A stretch of DNA of 64,000 bases from Pythium myriotylum (GCA_023091665.1 JALJCQ010000028.1:248001-312000); one strand, 5' to 3'. Shown: positions 44,070 through 55,380, counted from the stretch's first letter. Numbers and translations are program-made. The notes: generated by a model from the letters alone, not told the origin.

Positions 44070-46382
44070 TCACATTGGACGATGCCAGACCTCTTCGCAG
44101 CGGTAGGCCTTGGGCGTGACCTGGATGACGACGTGGAGCGGGATGTTCAGCGTCGGGCACTCAGACGGCGCCTTGTTGGTCAGGTACGCGTACAGCACAC
44201 GCAAGATCGCCTGGTGCGCCACAATGAGCACAGGCTTGTCGATGCGCATGAGCTCCATGATGACCGGCTCGAGTCGGTGGATCACGTCCTGGTAAGATTC
44301 ACCGCGCGGGTACCGGTAGTGCAGTTTGTTGTTCTTGCGCGCCAAGTATTCCTCGGGCATCTCCTGTGCGACTTGCTCATAAGTCATGCCGTCGCACACG
44401 CCAGCGTCAATCTCGTCGAGTTGCTTCCACTTGACGACTGTGCGTCCGCGCGCGGCGATACGCTCAACAGTCATGCCCGTACGAAGCATCGTCGATGTCC
44501 ACACTGCGAGCTCCGTGTCTGGTGCCGGGTAGTACGTGTCCACGAATCGATCAAGCTGCATCGCATACTGGACACCAAGAGGGCTCAGCGGAGCATCACC
44601 ACCGATACGCTTCTGTGTGTTGTACATACTCTCACCGTGGCGGCTGAGCCAGATCGGTCGAGGCTTGAGGTTCAAGTTCGCCATGAGGAACATGATACGC
44701 GACTGCAAGTAACCGTGCACCTGGTTGCAAAAGATCTGGCGGCCGATATCAGTGACCTTGATGAACGAGAGTTTCTCCTGCTCGGCATCCATGGGCTCGT
44801 ACACTGCAAAGTAGTGCTGGATGCGGTGGCGGTAGTCTTCCTCCGTTTCCTCAAGCGTGCGCCCAGCGTAATCGGCCGAGTTGAGCTTCATCTCGTTGAC
44901 CGACGCGGAGATGATGTCCGCCTGGTTGTACACCGACTCGATGAACATGACCTCACACTTGTTGCGCTTGGCGAGCTCTTCGACCATGAACCGACGGCGG
45001 TTGCGTGTGGCATTCGTCGCATCGAAAATCGCGCAGTCGCATTCTCCATTCTCTAGCGCGCTGATCGAGTCGTCCAGAGCCTGGCGAGCAATATCCGTAC
45101 GAATGTTTGCGGACTCGGTGTTCTTGGGGTCCCAGAAGTCGTGGCTCACGGTCGCGCCGACAATGCGGCGACGGTACTCGCCCGTGTTGAAGATCTTCGA
45201 GTGGTGGCCCATCCAAGTCAAGTGACGAGCGAGCGTGTGGGCAATGAAGGTCTTGCCACGACCGGGAAGGCCGACAAGGAAGATCATCAGTTTGCCTGTC
45301 TTCTTGGACGTAAACTTCTGGCTGCCTTGAGCGACGACAAGCGACGAGCGGTGGCCGCCCTGTTGCGCTCGCTCGTAGTGCTCTTTCGTCACGAGGTCTC
45401 CGCCAAAGTTTTGCGTCGTCGCTGCAAGCAAGACCGACGCCGATGCCGTGTCATTGACGTGGTTGACGTACTTGGGCGTGATGATGTCGTGGACAGCAGC
45501 AGCGTGGACGAGCGACTCGTCACTATGCGATCGCGTGAGAGTGCCGGCGCGGCTGCGGCCGCCGTGGGTAGTAGCATGGCCGTGGCTGTGGTGGCTCGCG
45601 GCTTGGCCGTCGACGTCGAGTCCGTACTCCGAGTCCTGGGTCTCTTGCGGTGCTCGCAGGCTGGTAAGCAGCGGCGGTGGATCTGAGACGGAACCACGAT
45701 CGTGGCCTTGGCGCGTGGCCGATGATGGCGGCGAGTGCGGCGGACGGCTGCTCTGCGTGCCCTGCGCACGCAACCGCGTGAGCTCCTCACTCGCTAGCGG
45801 GTTCATGATGGGCAGGCCGTTCGGACTATCACGGATCATCGTGGGCACGGGCGATTGCACGATCTTCTTCCCAGTCGCGTCATCGACAAGCGGGAAGACG
45901 CGGATAAAGTTGTTGAGGTTCCCATACTCATCGCCGGCAAAGACGACTTCCGGGTCGTACACCCAGTTGCCATCCACGTTGAAGCGGAAGAAGTAGGTGC
46001 CCACGGGCAAGTAGAGCTTGACCGCGAAGATCTTGGTGGCGCCGCTGTCGGCCTCGTCGGCGTCGTCCTCATCGACGCTGACGCCGACCGCGTTCTCCTG
46101 GCGCGGCGTCGTCTTGGAGAGCAAAATCTGCGAGCCCCAACTAGTCGAAGGCGTTTTTAGTGAGACCGTCTCACCCAGAGCGAGACTCTTATCTTTTAGA
46201 GCTCACCTGTTGAAGGAGCCGGTGATGCCGACGGCGTCGCAGGGCTGCGCCCACTCGAAGCGCACGGGAAACGCGTCGTCGGCGTCCTGCTCGATGCTCT
46301 CGGCGCGGCGGCGACGCACGACTTGGCTCGGACTCACGGGCGCCGAGGGCGGGCCGGCGGCGCGAAGCGGCGCGTCGCTCAT
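44070..46382 (-). CDS. PFKFB: 6-phosphofructo-2-kinase/fructose-2,6-bisphosphatase with N-terminal glycogen-binding domain
   Basis: Exons 46382-46207 and 46140-44070 with a 66-bp intron (CAG/GTGAGC ... CTAG/T) give 748 residues. Residues about 38-141 form an AMPK-beta-like CBM48 domain: VRFEW, GSFNSWGSQILL split by the intron, then LYLPVGTYFFRFNVDGNWVYDP. A Ser/His-rich linker follows. The kinase domain has the P-loop GLPGRGKT (349-356); the phosphatase domain has LSRHGESMYNT (RHGE at 559-562) and ends with VLIVAHQAILR. The bifunctional enzyme makes and breaks fructose-2,6-bisphosphate, the activator of glycolysis. The CBM48 part suggests carbohydrate sensing or targeting to storage glucan (inference). 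Both catalytic signatures look intact. Confidence 0.92.
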
Positions 46383-47143
46383 GGCGCCAGCGAGACGGAA
46401 AGTATCTAGGAGCGGACGAGGCCCACGCACGCGCAGAGGCAGAGGCAGAGGGGGAGGAGGTACGGCGTCGCGGCGTCGCGGAGAGAGGGGCTGGGACGCG
46501 AGGTGGCGAATGCGCGATTACTCCGAGGGGGCGAACTTACTAGACGAGTCGAGGGAGACGCGAACTTAGACTCTGCTAAAACCGGTACGTGATGACGACA
46601 AGAGCGGGTTTAAGGGGAAGGAGGTTTTAAGAGGGAGTTGACGGGCATCTCTTTCCTTCTCTCGAAAGAAAACAACAAACCCCGGTCGTCGGATTGTGGT
46701 GTGACGAAGCAAACGGTGGGGGGTGATGAAGGGGTAGGGGTTAGAATTTTTCGATCTAGCTCGAGAAGGTCTGATATTACGAAACTACCCGTTGGGTGAT
46801 GCGAATATTGCGTGAATGAACCGTCCGCGTCCACCTGGGAACCAGCCACGGGCACGCCATTGAACCGAACTCTGCCGAGACGGTCTCCTCGTACCTCTGA
46901 AAACCCATACTTCGCGCCTGCCCGTCGCCAGTTCTCGCATCTATTTCTATTTTGACAACCTGTCAATTCACATACATGTCCCGTAGTTGATGCGATCAGC
47001 TTCCGTTCTGCGACACCTCCCCCGGCCCGCCCTTCAGGAAACACCCATACATCACAGTCAGGTCACCACTTTCTCCCTAGTGCGAGACACGGAAGGTGTC
47101 CATATCGGCAGTCGCTGTATATTGAACTCCCCCCCCCCCGCTC
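46383..47143. other. Divergent intergenic region (PFKFB / GH5)
   Basis: About 0.76 kb separating divergent genes. A 10-C run sits immediately before the GH5 ATG. No gene or RNA is seen. Confidence 0.5.
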
Positions 47144-49169
47144 ATGGCGCAGTACCAGTCCCCGCACATCATGCAGCGAACCGAGAGCGACGTCTCCACG
47201 CCCGGCAACATCTGGAAGGACACGACCGAGGGCGAGCTCTACGGCAACTACCTCGACAACAGCAACGCCCACACGCAGGATCTCCACGCGCGCGCCATGG
47301 GCGGCGGCCGCAGCACGCTCACGATGGGCGCGCTCGGCGCCGGAGGCGGCCACGCGCACCCGGACATCACGGTCGGACTGCTCGAGGACGAGAACGACGC
47401 CGCGCGCCAAAAGGCCAAGACCTACTCGGGCCGCAAGCGCGTCTGGCCCGGCGCGCTCGTGCTGCTGCTCATCTTCGTTGGCGCGAGCGGCGCGATCACG
47501 TACTTTGGCATCCAGACCTACAACGACGCGCAGGACCAGCAAAAGGTCTCGGAGGAGTTCAACAGCCCCATTATCGCCGTCACGCCGACGCTGAAAGGTA
47601 CGAAGAAGTGGGGTGTAGATGGGATGGGGGGAAAAGAGCTGACAAGTTGGGTTTTTTTGGTCGTGTCGCATAGTGTGCCGCGTGCCCAACTACGTGACTG
47701 ACGGCACCAAGCTCTACGCCACGGCCGGCACGGAGAAGCATGAGGTGCACTTCACCGGTATCAACTGGAGTGGCATGGAGAACGTCGAAGGCGTGCCGCA
47801 CGGTCTCGCGACGGGCCAGAGCAAGCTGGTACGCGCTCATTTGATTTACTACTAGGTGGTTGGGGATTCTGACGGTGGTTGTGGTGCGCAGGAAACGATC
47901 GCCAAGAAGCTCGCAGCGATGGACATCAACTCGGTTCGCCTTCCACTCAATGCGAAGATGGTCATCGACGACTCGAAGCCCGACACCACCAACTTTGTCA
48001 GCCGCTCGCAGACCGACCTCTTTGGCGTCTCCACGTACACTGACATGATCAAGAAGATCGTCCAGGGTCTCGCGCGTCAGCAGATCGCCGTGCTGCTTGA
48101 TCTCCACAAGATCGATCCGGCTTACAACAAGTCGACTTCCGAGGAGCTCTGGTACACAGACGCGTACCCGGAGAAGACCATCATTGCCATGTACAAGAAG
48201 CTCGCGACGTTGCTTTGTAACGAGCAGCATTACAACATTATCGGTGTCGACATCAAGAACGAGCCAGTCGGTGGGTGCTGGCCGGCCAAGGACACGGACG
48301 CTTACTGCGATGCGGACAAGAACTGGCCTCGTGCAGTCGAGCGTATTGCTGCCACAATTCACGAGGTCTGCCCCAACTGGCTCATCGTTGTTGAAGGTCT
48401 GTATGCACAGAACATGGTGGCCAATTTCAACGGCGTCAACGCGACCTACAGTGATTGGTTTGGTGCCAGTCTCCAAAACGCAACAAAGAACCCGATCAAG
48501 CTCTCGATTCCTAACAAGGTTGTGTACGCACCCCACTTCTACTCCCCGAGCGTGTACCCATCGTCCTACTTCTTCCAGAAGCAGTCGAGCTCGGGCAGCA
48601 CCGTGTCTGTGACTGAGTACCCGAACACAGATGCTGGTACGGCGTTGTTGGAGAGCGCCATCAAGGCAGTTCTCGATAATGCGTTTGGTGGAGTTCTTGC
48701 GGCGAAGACCGCGCCAGTATTCTACGGAGAGTTTGGTGGCATCTACGGTGAGAAGGAGCTGCTTGCAGGGAAAACAAGTACCCGAGCAATTGACTACTTT
48801 ATCAAGTACGCGGACTCGGCGGGAATGATTGGAGGATTCTCTTGGTCTTTGAACCCGGACAGTGTTTACGACTTCAACGACGTTTACTCGCCCAGCTCTC
48901 CATTCAAGTTTGGTCTCTACGCCGATTCCAAGTGGGACGAATACAACACAGATTACGCCAAGGGCTTGACGGCGCTGAAGGGTAACGGCATCATCCCGTG
49001 CTTTGCGCGAACGGTCACCGTGTCCTCGTCGTCCTCTGGGTCAGCTTCCGCTGGTGACACTACTACTACAACGACCAAGACGACGACGTCCAACTCAACG
49101 ACTGCCGCCACTACCAACACGACAACGGCAACGACGACGACGACGACCAACACGACCAAGCTCTTGTAA
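47144..49169 (+). CDS. Membrane-anchored GH5-family glucanase (three exons)
   Basis: Exons 47144-47597, 47674-47828 and 47892-49169 (introns 76 and 63 bp, phases 1 and 0) give 628 residues. There is no signal peptide; a cytosolic N-terminus of about 99 residues precedes one transmembrane helix (about 100-122, VWPGALVLLLIFVGASGAI), giving a type II topology with the enzyme outside. The catalytic domain has the GH5 landmarks: HFTGINWSGME, NSVRLPLN, NIIGVDIKNEP (acid/base Glu) and VFYGEFGG (nucleophile Glu). The last 60 residues are almost only Ser and Thr, likely O-glycosylated. Probable endo- or exo-beta-glucanase acting on the oomycete wall, which consists of beta-1,3/1,6-glucan and cellulose; exact linkage is not determinable. 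Confidence 0.9.
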
Positions 49170-49357
49170 ACTGAGCACTACCAATTTTTTTTCGCACACT
49201 GTAAACTGTGGCAGTGCACTCCACAAACGTCCATGAAATACAACTTGACTGCATCCAACCGCTACGATGTGAACCTCGTCCTGTGACCTGTTTCTCTTGG
49301 CGTGGAAAGTCCGTTTCCTTTCCGTCGACTGTGATAAACTAATATACACGCCCGCAG

Positions 49358-50107
49358 CTACGCCGTCGGGTCTTGCGCTGGGGCTTCAATCTTCGCCCTT
49401 TTCGCGTTCTGACGCTCGCGCGCGTCGCAAGCTCGCTGGATGGCACAGATGATGAGCCACGCTATGTATATGCCATTCACAAAAGACAAAGCTCCACGTA
49501 CCTTAATAGCCTCGTTCTTCACGAGGAGCTGGTCGAACTTGAGTCGATAGTTCTGCATCTTTGGCGCGTTCAATGTCTGCTCTTGCTTGCGCTTGACGTT
49601 CACGGCTTCGGACGCTTCTTTCACGTCGCTGAGCGCTTTCTCGTACTGCGCGTTCACGCCTTCGAGCACAGCTGCACGAACTTTCCACATCTTGGACGCG
49701 TAGGCCTGCTGGAGCTCCAAGTTCATGACGCGGTCGCTTTGGATTTCGACATTCGTTTCGAGCTTGCGCACGGCGGTCTCCCAGGACGCCACGTCCTCGG
49801 CGCTCTTGCCCGTGGGCTCGCGCACTTGGTAGCGGTTGAGGTCGATCGCGTTGAGCGGCACGTTGGCCTTGACGCGGCGGTACTCGCTCTGCAGGCGCGG
49901 GTGGCCCGCGAACGCCGGCGTGTAGTCTGGCAGGAACTCGAGGTAGGACGGCGAGGGCGCAAACTTGGTCATCTCGGCGCGGATGAGGTGCTGCACGACC
50001 TGCTGCGCCTTGGGGTCGTTGTACTCGGTGTCGATGTAGCCGAGCGCGTCGATCAGCGCCTGGCTCTCGAGCAGCAGCGGGCACGTCGAGCCGTGAGCCG
50101 TCGCCAT
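49358..50107 (-). CDS. BCAS2: Pre-mRNA splicing factor SPF27 (BCAS2), two exons
   Basis: Exons 50107-49502 and 49435-49358, 227 residues, close to the human protein length. The 66-bp intron (AAG/GTACGT ... CCAG/CGA) is a multiple of three without a stop, so the unspliced frame is also open; the intron part (LSFVNGIYIAWLIICAI) is hydrophobic and foreign to the family. Family features: LIDALGYID near the start, VPLNAIDLNRYQV, a coiled coil (NVEIQSDRVMNLELQ) and a basic end. SPF27 is a core subunit of the Prp19 complex in the spliceosome. Convergent with GH5. Confidence 0.88.
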   Translation of the reverse strand: MATAHGSTCPLLLESQALIDALGYIDTEYNDPKAQQVVQHLIRAEMTKFAPSPSYLEFLPDYTPAFAGHPRLQSEYRRVKANVPLNAIDLNRYQVREPTGKSAEDVASWETAVRKLETNVEIQSDRVMNLELQQAYASKMWKVRAAVLEGVNAQYEKALSDVKEASEAVNVKRKQEQTLNAPKMQNYRLKFDQLLVKNEAIKVRGALSFVNGIYIAWLIICAIQRACDARERQNAKRAKIEAPAQDPTA

Positions 50108-51032
50108 TCTTCCTGTTCAATTCCTCTCTTTGGGTGCTGCTTGCTCTTTCGAAGAGCTCCGTACCCTTCCATTTTCACTATCGATTTGGAGAGGGTCAAC
50201 TTTTGATTCACGGAGAAGGACGCGTAGAATATGGATAGGGGAGGTGTGTTTAAGATATGGATGAGAATTGATCCCCCGCCGCGAATGGACTCGCGCGACC
50301 GGGTTAAGTGCTCATCGGGGATCCGTGGGGAGGGCGGGACGGCGGCGCAGCGACGCGGAGCGCGTGGCGCAAGTCACGGCCGTGTGGGAGCCCGCAGACG
50401 AGGCGGCGGAGCTGTCCGTGAGCTGGAATACCTTCACCTTCCTTGTGGTTGATCATGGATCCCGCGATCCCGGTGTCCGGCTCGCCGCAGAGAGCGACCG
50501 GACGCTAGTATGGTTTAGACGGCGCGCACTCGACTCCTCCTCGTTGTAGCTCACGATCCTTGACAGCAGCGCCCCCCGCGAGTCGCTTCCCAACTCTCCG
50601 ACGACGCACGCCGCGGCATCCCTCCTCTCCACCATCCATTCATTCTCGCACGAGGAGGAGACTGGAACTCGCACGCTTTCGCTCTCTCATAGACAGAAGA
50701 TCGCGCGCGCGCGAGCCCCTCGTCGCAGCGCCGCGACAGGCGACCACGTAGCGTGCGCCCTGCCGCGAGCTGCCTTCGTGCCCATCCATTTCCATGCATC
50801 TTTCGTCCGAGCAGCTCCGAGAAAATATTACTACTCGTATCCTCTCGTCCGAGGAGCTCCGAGAAAATAGTACTACTCGTATCATCTCATCCAAGATAAT
50901 ATTACTACTGCCTCCTCTCTCACCTGAAAAAAGTAGTATTAGGTTTTTTATACCCAAAAAAACCTACTCTGTCTAGGTTTGTTGTGTCTGGCCCATGAGC
51001 CATTGCCGCAAGAGCTCGATCCCTCGCCCGTG
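50108..51032. other. Divergent intergenic region (SPF27 / mS35)
   Basis: About 0.9 kb between divergent housekeeping genes. The mS35-proximal part contains a 42-bp tandem repeat. No gene is supported. Confidence 0.5.
50804..50913. repeat. 42-bp tandem repeat, two full and one partial copy
   Basis: Units begin at 50804, 50846 and 50888. The first two share CCGAG(C/G)AGCTCCGAGAAAAT and TACTACTCGTATC; the third is partial and more diverged. Lies about 120-230 bp before the mS35 start. Confidence 0.8.
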
Positions 51033-51927
51033 ATGCTGACCCGCGCGCTGTCGTCGTTGCCCGTGGCGCGCCGCAGCGGCCCGCTGCTCTCGCGCGCGCT
51101 CGCGACCGACGCGGGCGACAAGGCGCCGCGCGCGCCACGCCAGCCGCGCGGCGGCAAAGGCGGCAAGAACCTGCGCTTCGGCGAGGACAAGGACAAGGAG
51201 CAGGCGCCGCGCAAGTTCTCGTTCAAGCTCAAGAACAAGCAGCAGGAGAGCGACAAGGCCGGCGCCGTCGCGGCAGCCGCGTCCAGCGAGCCTGCTGCGC
51301 CCGCGGGCAAGGGCCAGAAGAAGTTTTCGTTCGCGCCGTCGGTCACGGCCAAGGAAAAAGAGCCCGAGCTCGAAGTGTTCGAGACGCCGGCGTACTGGAG
51401 CAACGACTTCCCGGCCGAGTTCGACGACTCGATGAAGCACGAGGTCGAGAAGCTCGAGATCTTTGCGGATTTCACCATGCTCATTGACTGTGAGTGGACG
51501 GCGTAGTAGGTGGTCGTGGTGATTCTGGTTTTGTGTTGTTGACATGGGTTTTGGTGCTTTTGTTACAGCGTCGTGGCAGAAGGAGATCCACCCGCTCTTC
51601 GACGGCTCCGACATTGAGCTCACGCTGAATGCGCCGCTCGAGGACTTTGACGAGCGTCTCTTCATCGACGACAAGAACACGTTCGACACCAAGGTCGTGA
51701 TGGAGGTGCCGCTCTCGTGCTTCAGCGGCTTGACCCCCGAGGGCCTGGAGTTTGTCAAGAAGCTCGCCGGGCCGCGCTACAACGCCAACAAGAAGCTGCT
51801 CAAGCTGACCGAGGACCGCTACCCGAGCCGCGTCCACAACCACAAGCGCCTGTGCGATATCCTGCGAGACCTCACGCAGACCGCGAGTGAGCTGGCTGCA
51901 GGCAAGGCCGTCGAGGCCGAGCAATAG
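51033..51927 (+). CDS. MRPS35: Mitochondrial small-subunit ribosomal protein mS35 (two exons)
   Basis: Exons 51033-51489 and 51569-51927 joined across a 79-bp intron (phase 1) give 271 residues. The first about 35 residues are Arg/Ser/Ala-rich with no acids, a typical mitochondrial presequence. A Lys/Ala-rich low-complexity part follows. Exon 2 carries the MRP-S28/mS35 core: VVMEVPLSCFSGLTPEGLEFVKKLAG, RYNANKKLLKLTEDRYPSR and HNHKRLCDILRDL. It is a structural protein of the mitoribosomal small subunit. Start chosen at the first ATG of the frame. Confidence 0.82.
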
Positions 51928-52028
51928 ACGCGTCAGTTTGAACAATAGTCAAATCCAAAGCTAATCAGGAATGCACAAAACGCTGTGATCCTGGCATCTT
52001 TCGTTGATGCTGTGCGTCAAGAGGGACA

Positions 52029-52161
<133 letters not shown>

Positions 52162-52312
52162 GGGAACAACTGCTGGCCGACTGTAGTTTCTACGTGTACT
52201 TAACAGGGTCTCAATGGCGTCCAACAAAGCCGAGGGGTCTTCATCCAGCCCCTCCAAACCAGCGCGCTCAGTCGCTGGCAACTCGCTCGAGTCGTGCGTC
52301 GCGTCACGCTCT

Positions 52313-53659
52313 CTAGATACGGCACACGTAGGAGCTCGACTGCGTGACGTATCGGATCCAACGCTTGTACTTGTAGTTCGGGTGGCGCGCGTGCTCCGGG
52401 ATACGCAGGTAGCGCACTTGCAGGCCGGACGTGCTGTGCATCGGGATCTCGAAGTTCATGCTCACCGGACCGATCTCGCGGCGCACCAACGCGCTCGGCT
52501 GGCTCAGCGTGATCTTGGCGCGCAGCGTCAGCTCGGTGCCGCCCGTGAACCGCTTGATCGCCCATCGCACCTGGTTCTCGCTCTCGCGGAACTCGGCAAG
52601 CTGTCCGGCCGCGTTCTTGCCAATGTCGCACGACACGGCCACTGTGTTCTGCGGCACCGGGAATCGGATGATCACGTTCGCACCGTAGTTGTTCTCGGGC
52701 ATCTCGGCGCGCACCTTGAGCAGCATCTCGACCTTGGTCGGCGACTGCTCCTCGACGAACGGGAAGATGCGGAACGGCGCGCGGAAGTCGCCCGTGATAC
52801 GGTAGTTGATGACCGTGAACTCACCGTCCGGCGGCTGGAAGATCAGCACGCGGTCGCGCTCAAACTCATCGAGCTGAACGCAGTCGTGGAAGTTGCAATC
52901 GTCCAACACGAGCTGGCCGTACGCGCGCTGGCCCGTGTTTCCGATCACGAGGTCCTCATTGAGCGCGAGCCGCAGCTCCGGGTTGCCCGAGAGGTAGCTC
53001 TTGAGCTGGATGCGGCCTTCGATGGACGCGTTGAGCATCTGGCCGCCGCTCGAGAACACGACGTTGAGGCGCTCGAGGATATCGCAGAAGAGCTCGTTCT
53101 CGTCGTTCTTCTTGGAGCCCTGCGCGGCGGTCGCGACGGGTTTCTTGACAGCACTCGCGGCCTTGATGTTCGAGTTGCGGCTGAGGTACTTGGAGCCGGC
53201 CGCCGGCTTGCTGGCCGCGGCGTCGCCGACGAGGATGGCTTCGTTGTGGACGTGGACTTTGAGTCCTTCCGTGCTCGTGTCCTGCGCGATGCCATAGTCG
53301 AGCGTCTCGTCGAGCAGCTCGTAGCAGAGGATAAAGTTCTTGCGCAGCGTCTCTTCCGAGAGCGTGCCGCAGTAGTCTTTGAACACGCGACAGAGCCGCG
53401 TGAGCAGCTCGAGGATGTAGCTCGGGCTCACGTTGAAGCGCGCGGTCGCGACAAAGTAGAGCGCGTTCTTCTTGATGTACAAGTAGTTGACGCCGTCCAC
53501 GTTGAACGCCGGCGGCGCGTCGCCGTTCTCCCAGAACTTGACCTTGCGGAAAAACGTCTCGGCCGACTTGGGGTCCACGTCGCCGCGAAAGTCCTGGAAG
53601 ATGATCGTGTCGCCGCGGTTCGAGAGGATGTAGAACTGGGAGATGCTGGACATCTGCAT
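52313..53659 (-). CDS. AP4M1: AP-4 adaptor complex mu subunit
   Basis: A 448-residue intronless protein starting at the ATG at 53659 (a second Met two codons later is possible). The N-terminal longin-like domain reads ISQFYILSNRGDTIIFQDFRGD, with ELLDETLDYGIAQDTSTE near its end; the DFRGD and DYG-x-x-Q-x-T-S-T-E wording is close to AP-4 rather than AP-1 or AP-2. A linker of low complexity (about 160-200) is followed by the mu homology domain (NVVFSSGGQMLNASIEGRIQ to the end). AP-4 sorts cargo at the trans-Golgi network in a clathrin-independent way; mu binds tyrosine-based signals. Confidence 0.9.
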   Translation of the reverse strand: MQMSSISQFYILSNRGDTIIFQDFRGDVDPKSAETFFRKVKFWENGDAPPAFNVDGVNYLYIKKNALYFVATARFNVSPSYILELLTRLCRVFKDYCGTLSEETLRKNFILCYELLDETLDYGIAQDTSTEGLKVHVHNEAILVGDAAASKPAAGSKYLSRNSNIKAASAVKKPVATAAQGSKKNDENELFCDILERLNVVFSSGGQMLNASIEGRIQLKSYLSGNPELRLALNEDLVIGNTGQRAYGQLVLDDCNFHDCVQLDEFERDRVLIFQPPDGEFTVINYRITGDFRAPFRIFPFVEEQSPTKVEMLLKVRAEMPENNYGANVIIRFPVPQNTVAVSCDIGKNAAGQLAEFRESENQVRWAIKRFTGGTELTLRAKITLSQPSALVRREIGPVSMNFEIPMHSTSGLQVRYLRIPEHARHPNYKYKRWIRYVTQSSSYVCRI

Positions 53660-54380
53660 GGTGGCCGACTTGGTGCGCGAGAGGGGGAGGCCTAGAGAGA
53701 GAGAGAGAGAGCACAAGGGAGGGAGGGGGGGAAGCGTAGCTCCTCGGCCGTGCCACGTGCTGATGAGGATCTCAAGGTACAGTCGGAGAGCAAAGGGGAG
53801 TATCACGTAGTAGAGGGATGCGTTAGTAGAGGGGATTTTATATTGGGTGATTCGGTGGACACTGTTTTAGGAGACGGCTGAGAAAGTGCAGCAGGTCAGT
53901 TTGAATAATGCGTCAGGTGTGGTATGTTTCTCTCGGCGACATCTCCGCAGCCGCGTGGCGTGTGCGCACCGAACGCACGTGCGTGTTGCAGGCAGGATGG
54001 ACCTGAAGACGGGGAAGGCGAACACGGCGAGCGAGTTGCGAGAGATGGACGTGGGAAGATCGGGCCTCGATCGGGCCTCGATCTCGAGGCACTGACACTG
54101 ACGGTGGCGCGTCACGACAAGTGAATGGCAAGGCGATGCATTGGACGCCGCCAGGTGATCCTCACGTCGTCATCCTGGAATCTTCGACCACAAGAACGAT
54201 CTTCAGGAGTCGCTATAACGAACACTCGATGAAAAATTACGAGGTCTGCTCCCAAATGGGGGGCTCTCGCCACAAAAAAAAACAAGATCCGTTGCTGGAG
54301 AAAACACTGGAGGCGTTGATCATGTGTGCAAGAGCTTCTCGTGGCATTTCGTCGATTCGAGTGGAAGCTTAAGCTTCTTC
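53660..54380. other. Divergent intergenic region (AP-4 mu / alternative oxidase 2)
   Basis: About 0.7 kb without a supportable gene. Includes a short (GA)n run at about 53695-53711. Confidence 0.5.
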
Positions 54381-54395
54381 TCACTCTCCAAGTTT
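54381..54395 (+). promoter_or_regulatory. Candidate Inr/FPR of alternative oxidase 2
   Basis: TCACTCTCCAAGTTT fits YCAYTYY plus an FPR-like CAAGTTT and lies 31 bp before the ATG at 54427. Confidence 0.5.
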
Positions 54396-54426
54396 CCAGT
54401 TCAAGTGAAGATCCTCACCGGCCAAG

Positions 54427-55380
54427 ATGCTCTTCCGCGCGATCCTCTCACCCTCGCTTCGAGTTCGTTGTCTCGCCCCGCCTGGCGTTGTGTCCGTTCG
54501 TTATTTCAGTCTTGCACGTCGAGGGCCTGCGTCCTTGCAACAAGCATTCTCGACCGCTATCAGTCTCGACCAAGACCACACCAAAATGCCCTCTCCTTCG
54601 TCTCTTGTGGAAGTCCGTCGCGAGCCCGGACCAGATTGGGAGCAAACCATCCCGCACCCTGGGTACTCGTTGAATGAGATCGACATCATCGCCCAGACCC
54701 ACCACAAGCCCACCAAGGTCCACGACCGCCTTGCTCTCTTCGCCGTCAAGCTAATGCGTACTGGCTTCGATATCCTATCAGGCTACCGTGGCCCCGGCGG
54801 TGCGATGACCGAGAGAGACTGGCTCAACCGCTGTGTCTTCCTTGAGACCGTCGCTGGTGTCCCAGGTATGGTCGCAGGCATGGCTCGACACTTGCGATCG
54901 CTCCGCGGGATGCGTCGCGACTACGGCTGGATCCACACACTTCTAGAAGAGGCCGAGAATGAGCGGATGCACCTCATGATCTTCGTCAAGATGCGCCAAC
55001 CTGGGTGGCTCTTTCGGTTGGGTGTGCTCGGGGCGCAGGGAGTCTTTTTCAACTGGTTCTTCTGGACCTACCTGGTCTCGCCCACGACTTGTCATCGGTT
55101 TGTTGGGTACTTGGAAGAAGAAGCGGTGAAAACCTACACGGGTCTTCTCCAAGATATCGAAGACGGCCATTTGGCAGCCTGGCAGACACAGACGCCACCA
55201 CGAATGGCACGGCTTTACTATAATCTGGACGAAGACGCGACGGTCGCCGATGTCATCAAGTGCGTTCGCGCGGACGAAGCCAACCACCGTGACGTCAACC
55301 ATAGCTTCGCTGATCTCAAGCACAACGAAGTCAACCCGTACGCGCCAGACGTTTCGCCCTACCGAGCGAACCAAGGGTAA
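54427..55380 (+). CDS. AOX: Mitochondrial alternative oxidase, paralogue 2
   Basis: A 317-residue intronless protein. The N-terminus (MLFRAILSPSLRVRCLAPP) is an Arg-rich mitochondrial presequence. All diiron motifs are intact: VFLETVAG, AENERMHL, YLEEEA and RADEANHRDVNH. The segment just before the conserved core is shorter and different from the other two copies (WEQTIPHPGYSLNEID in place of WDNPV.H.VYD), making this the most divergent N-terminal half. Ubiquinol:oxygen oxidoreductase of the inner membrane. Convergent with the lactonase-like gene ending at 55518. Confidence 0.96.
   Translation: MLFRAILSPSLRVRCLAPPGVVSVRYFSLARRGPASLQQAFSTAISLDQDHTKMPSPSSLVEVRREPGPDWEQTIPHPGYSLNEIDIIAQTHHKPTKVHDRLALFAVKLMRTGFDILSGYRGPGGAMTERDWLNRCVFLETVAGVPGMVAGMARHLRSLRGMRRDYGWIHTLLEEAENERMHLMIFVKMRQPGWLFRLGVLGAQGVFFNWFFWTYLVSPTTCHRFVGYLEEEAVKTYTGLLQDIEDGHLAAWQTQTPPRMARLYYNLDEDATVADVIKCVRADEANHRDVNHSFADLKHNEVNPYAPDVSPYRANQG

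Noticed and set aside
52214..53695. 493-codon plus-strand open frame opposite AP-4 mu
   Set aside because: Antisense shadow with low-complexity Val/Arg/Glu content.
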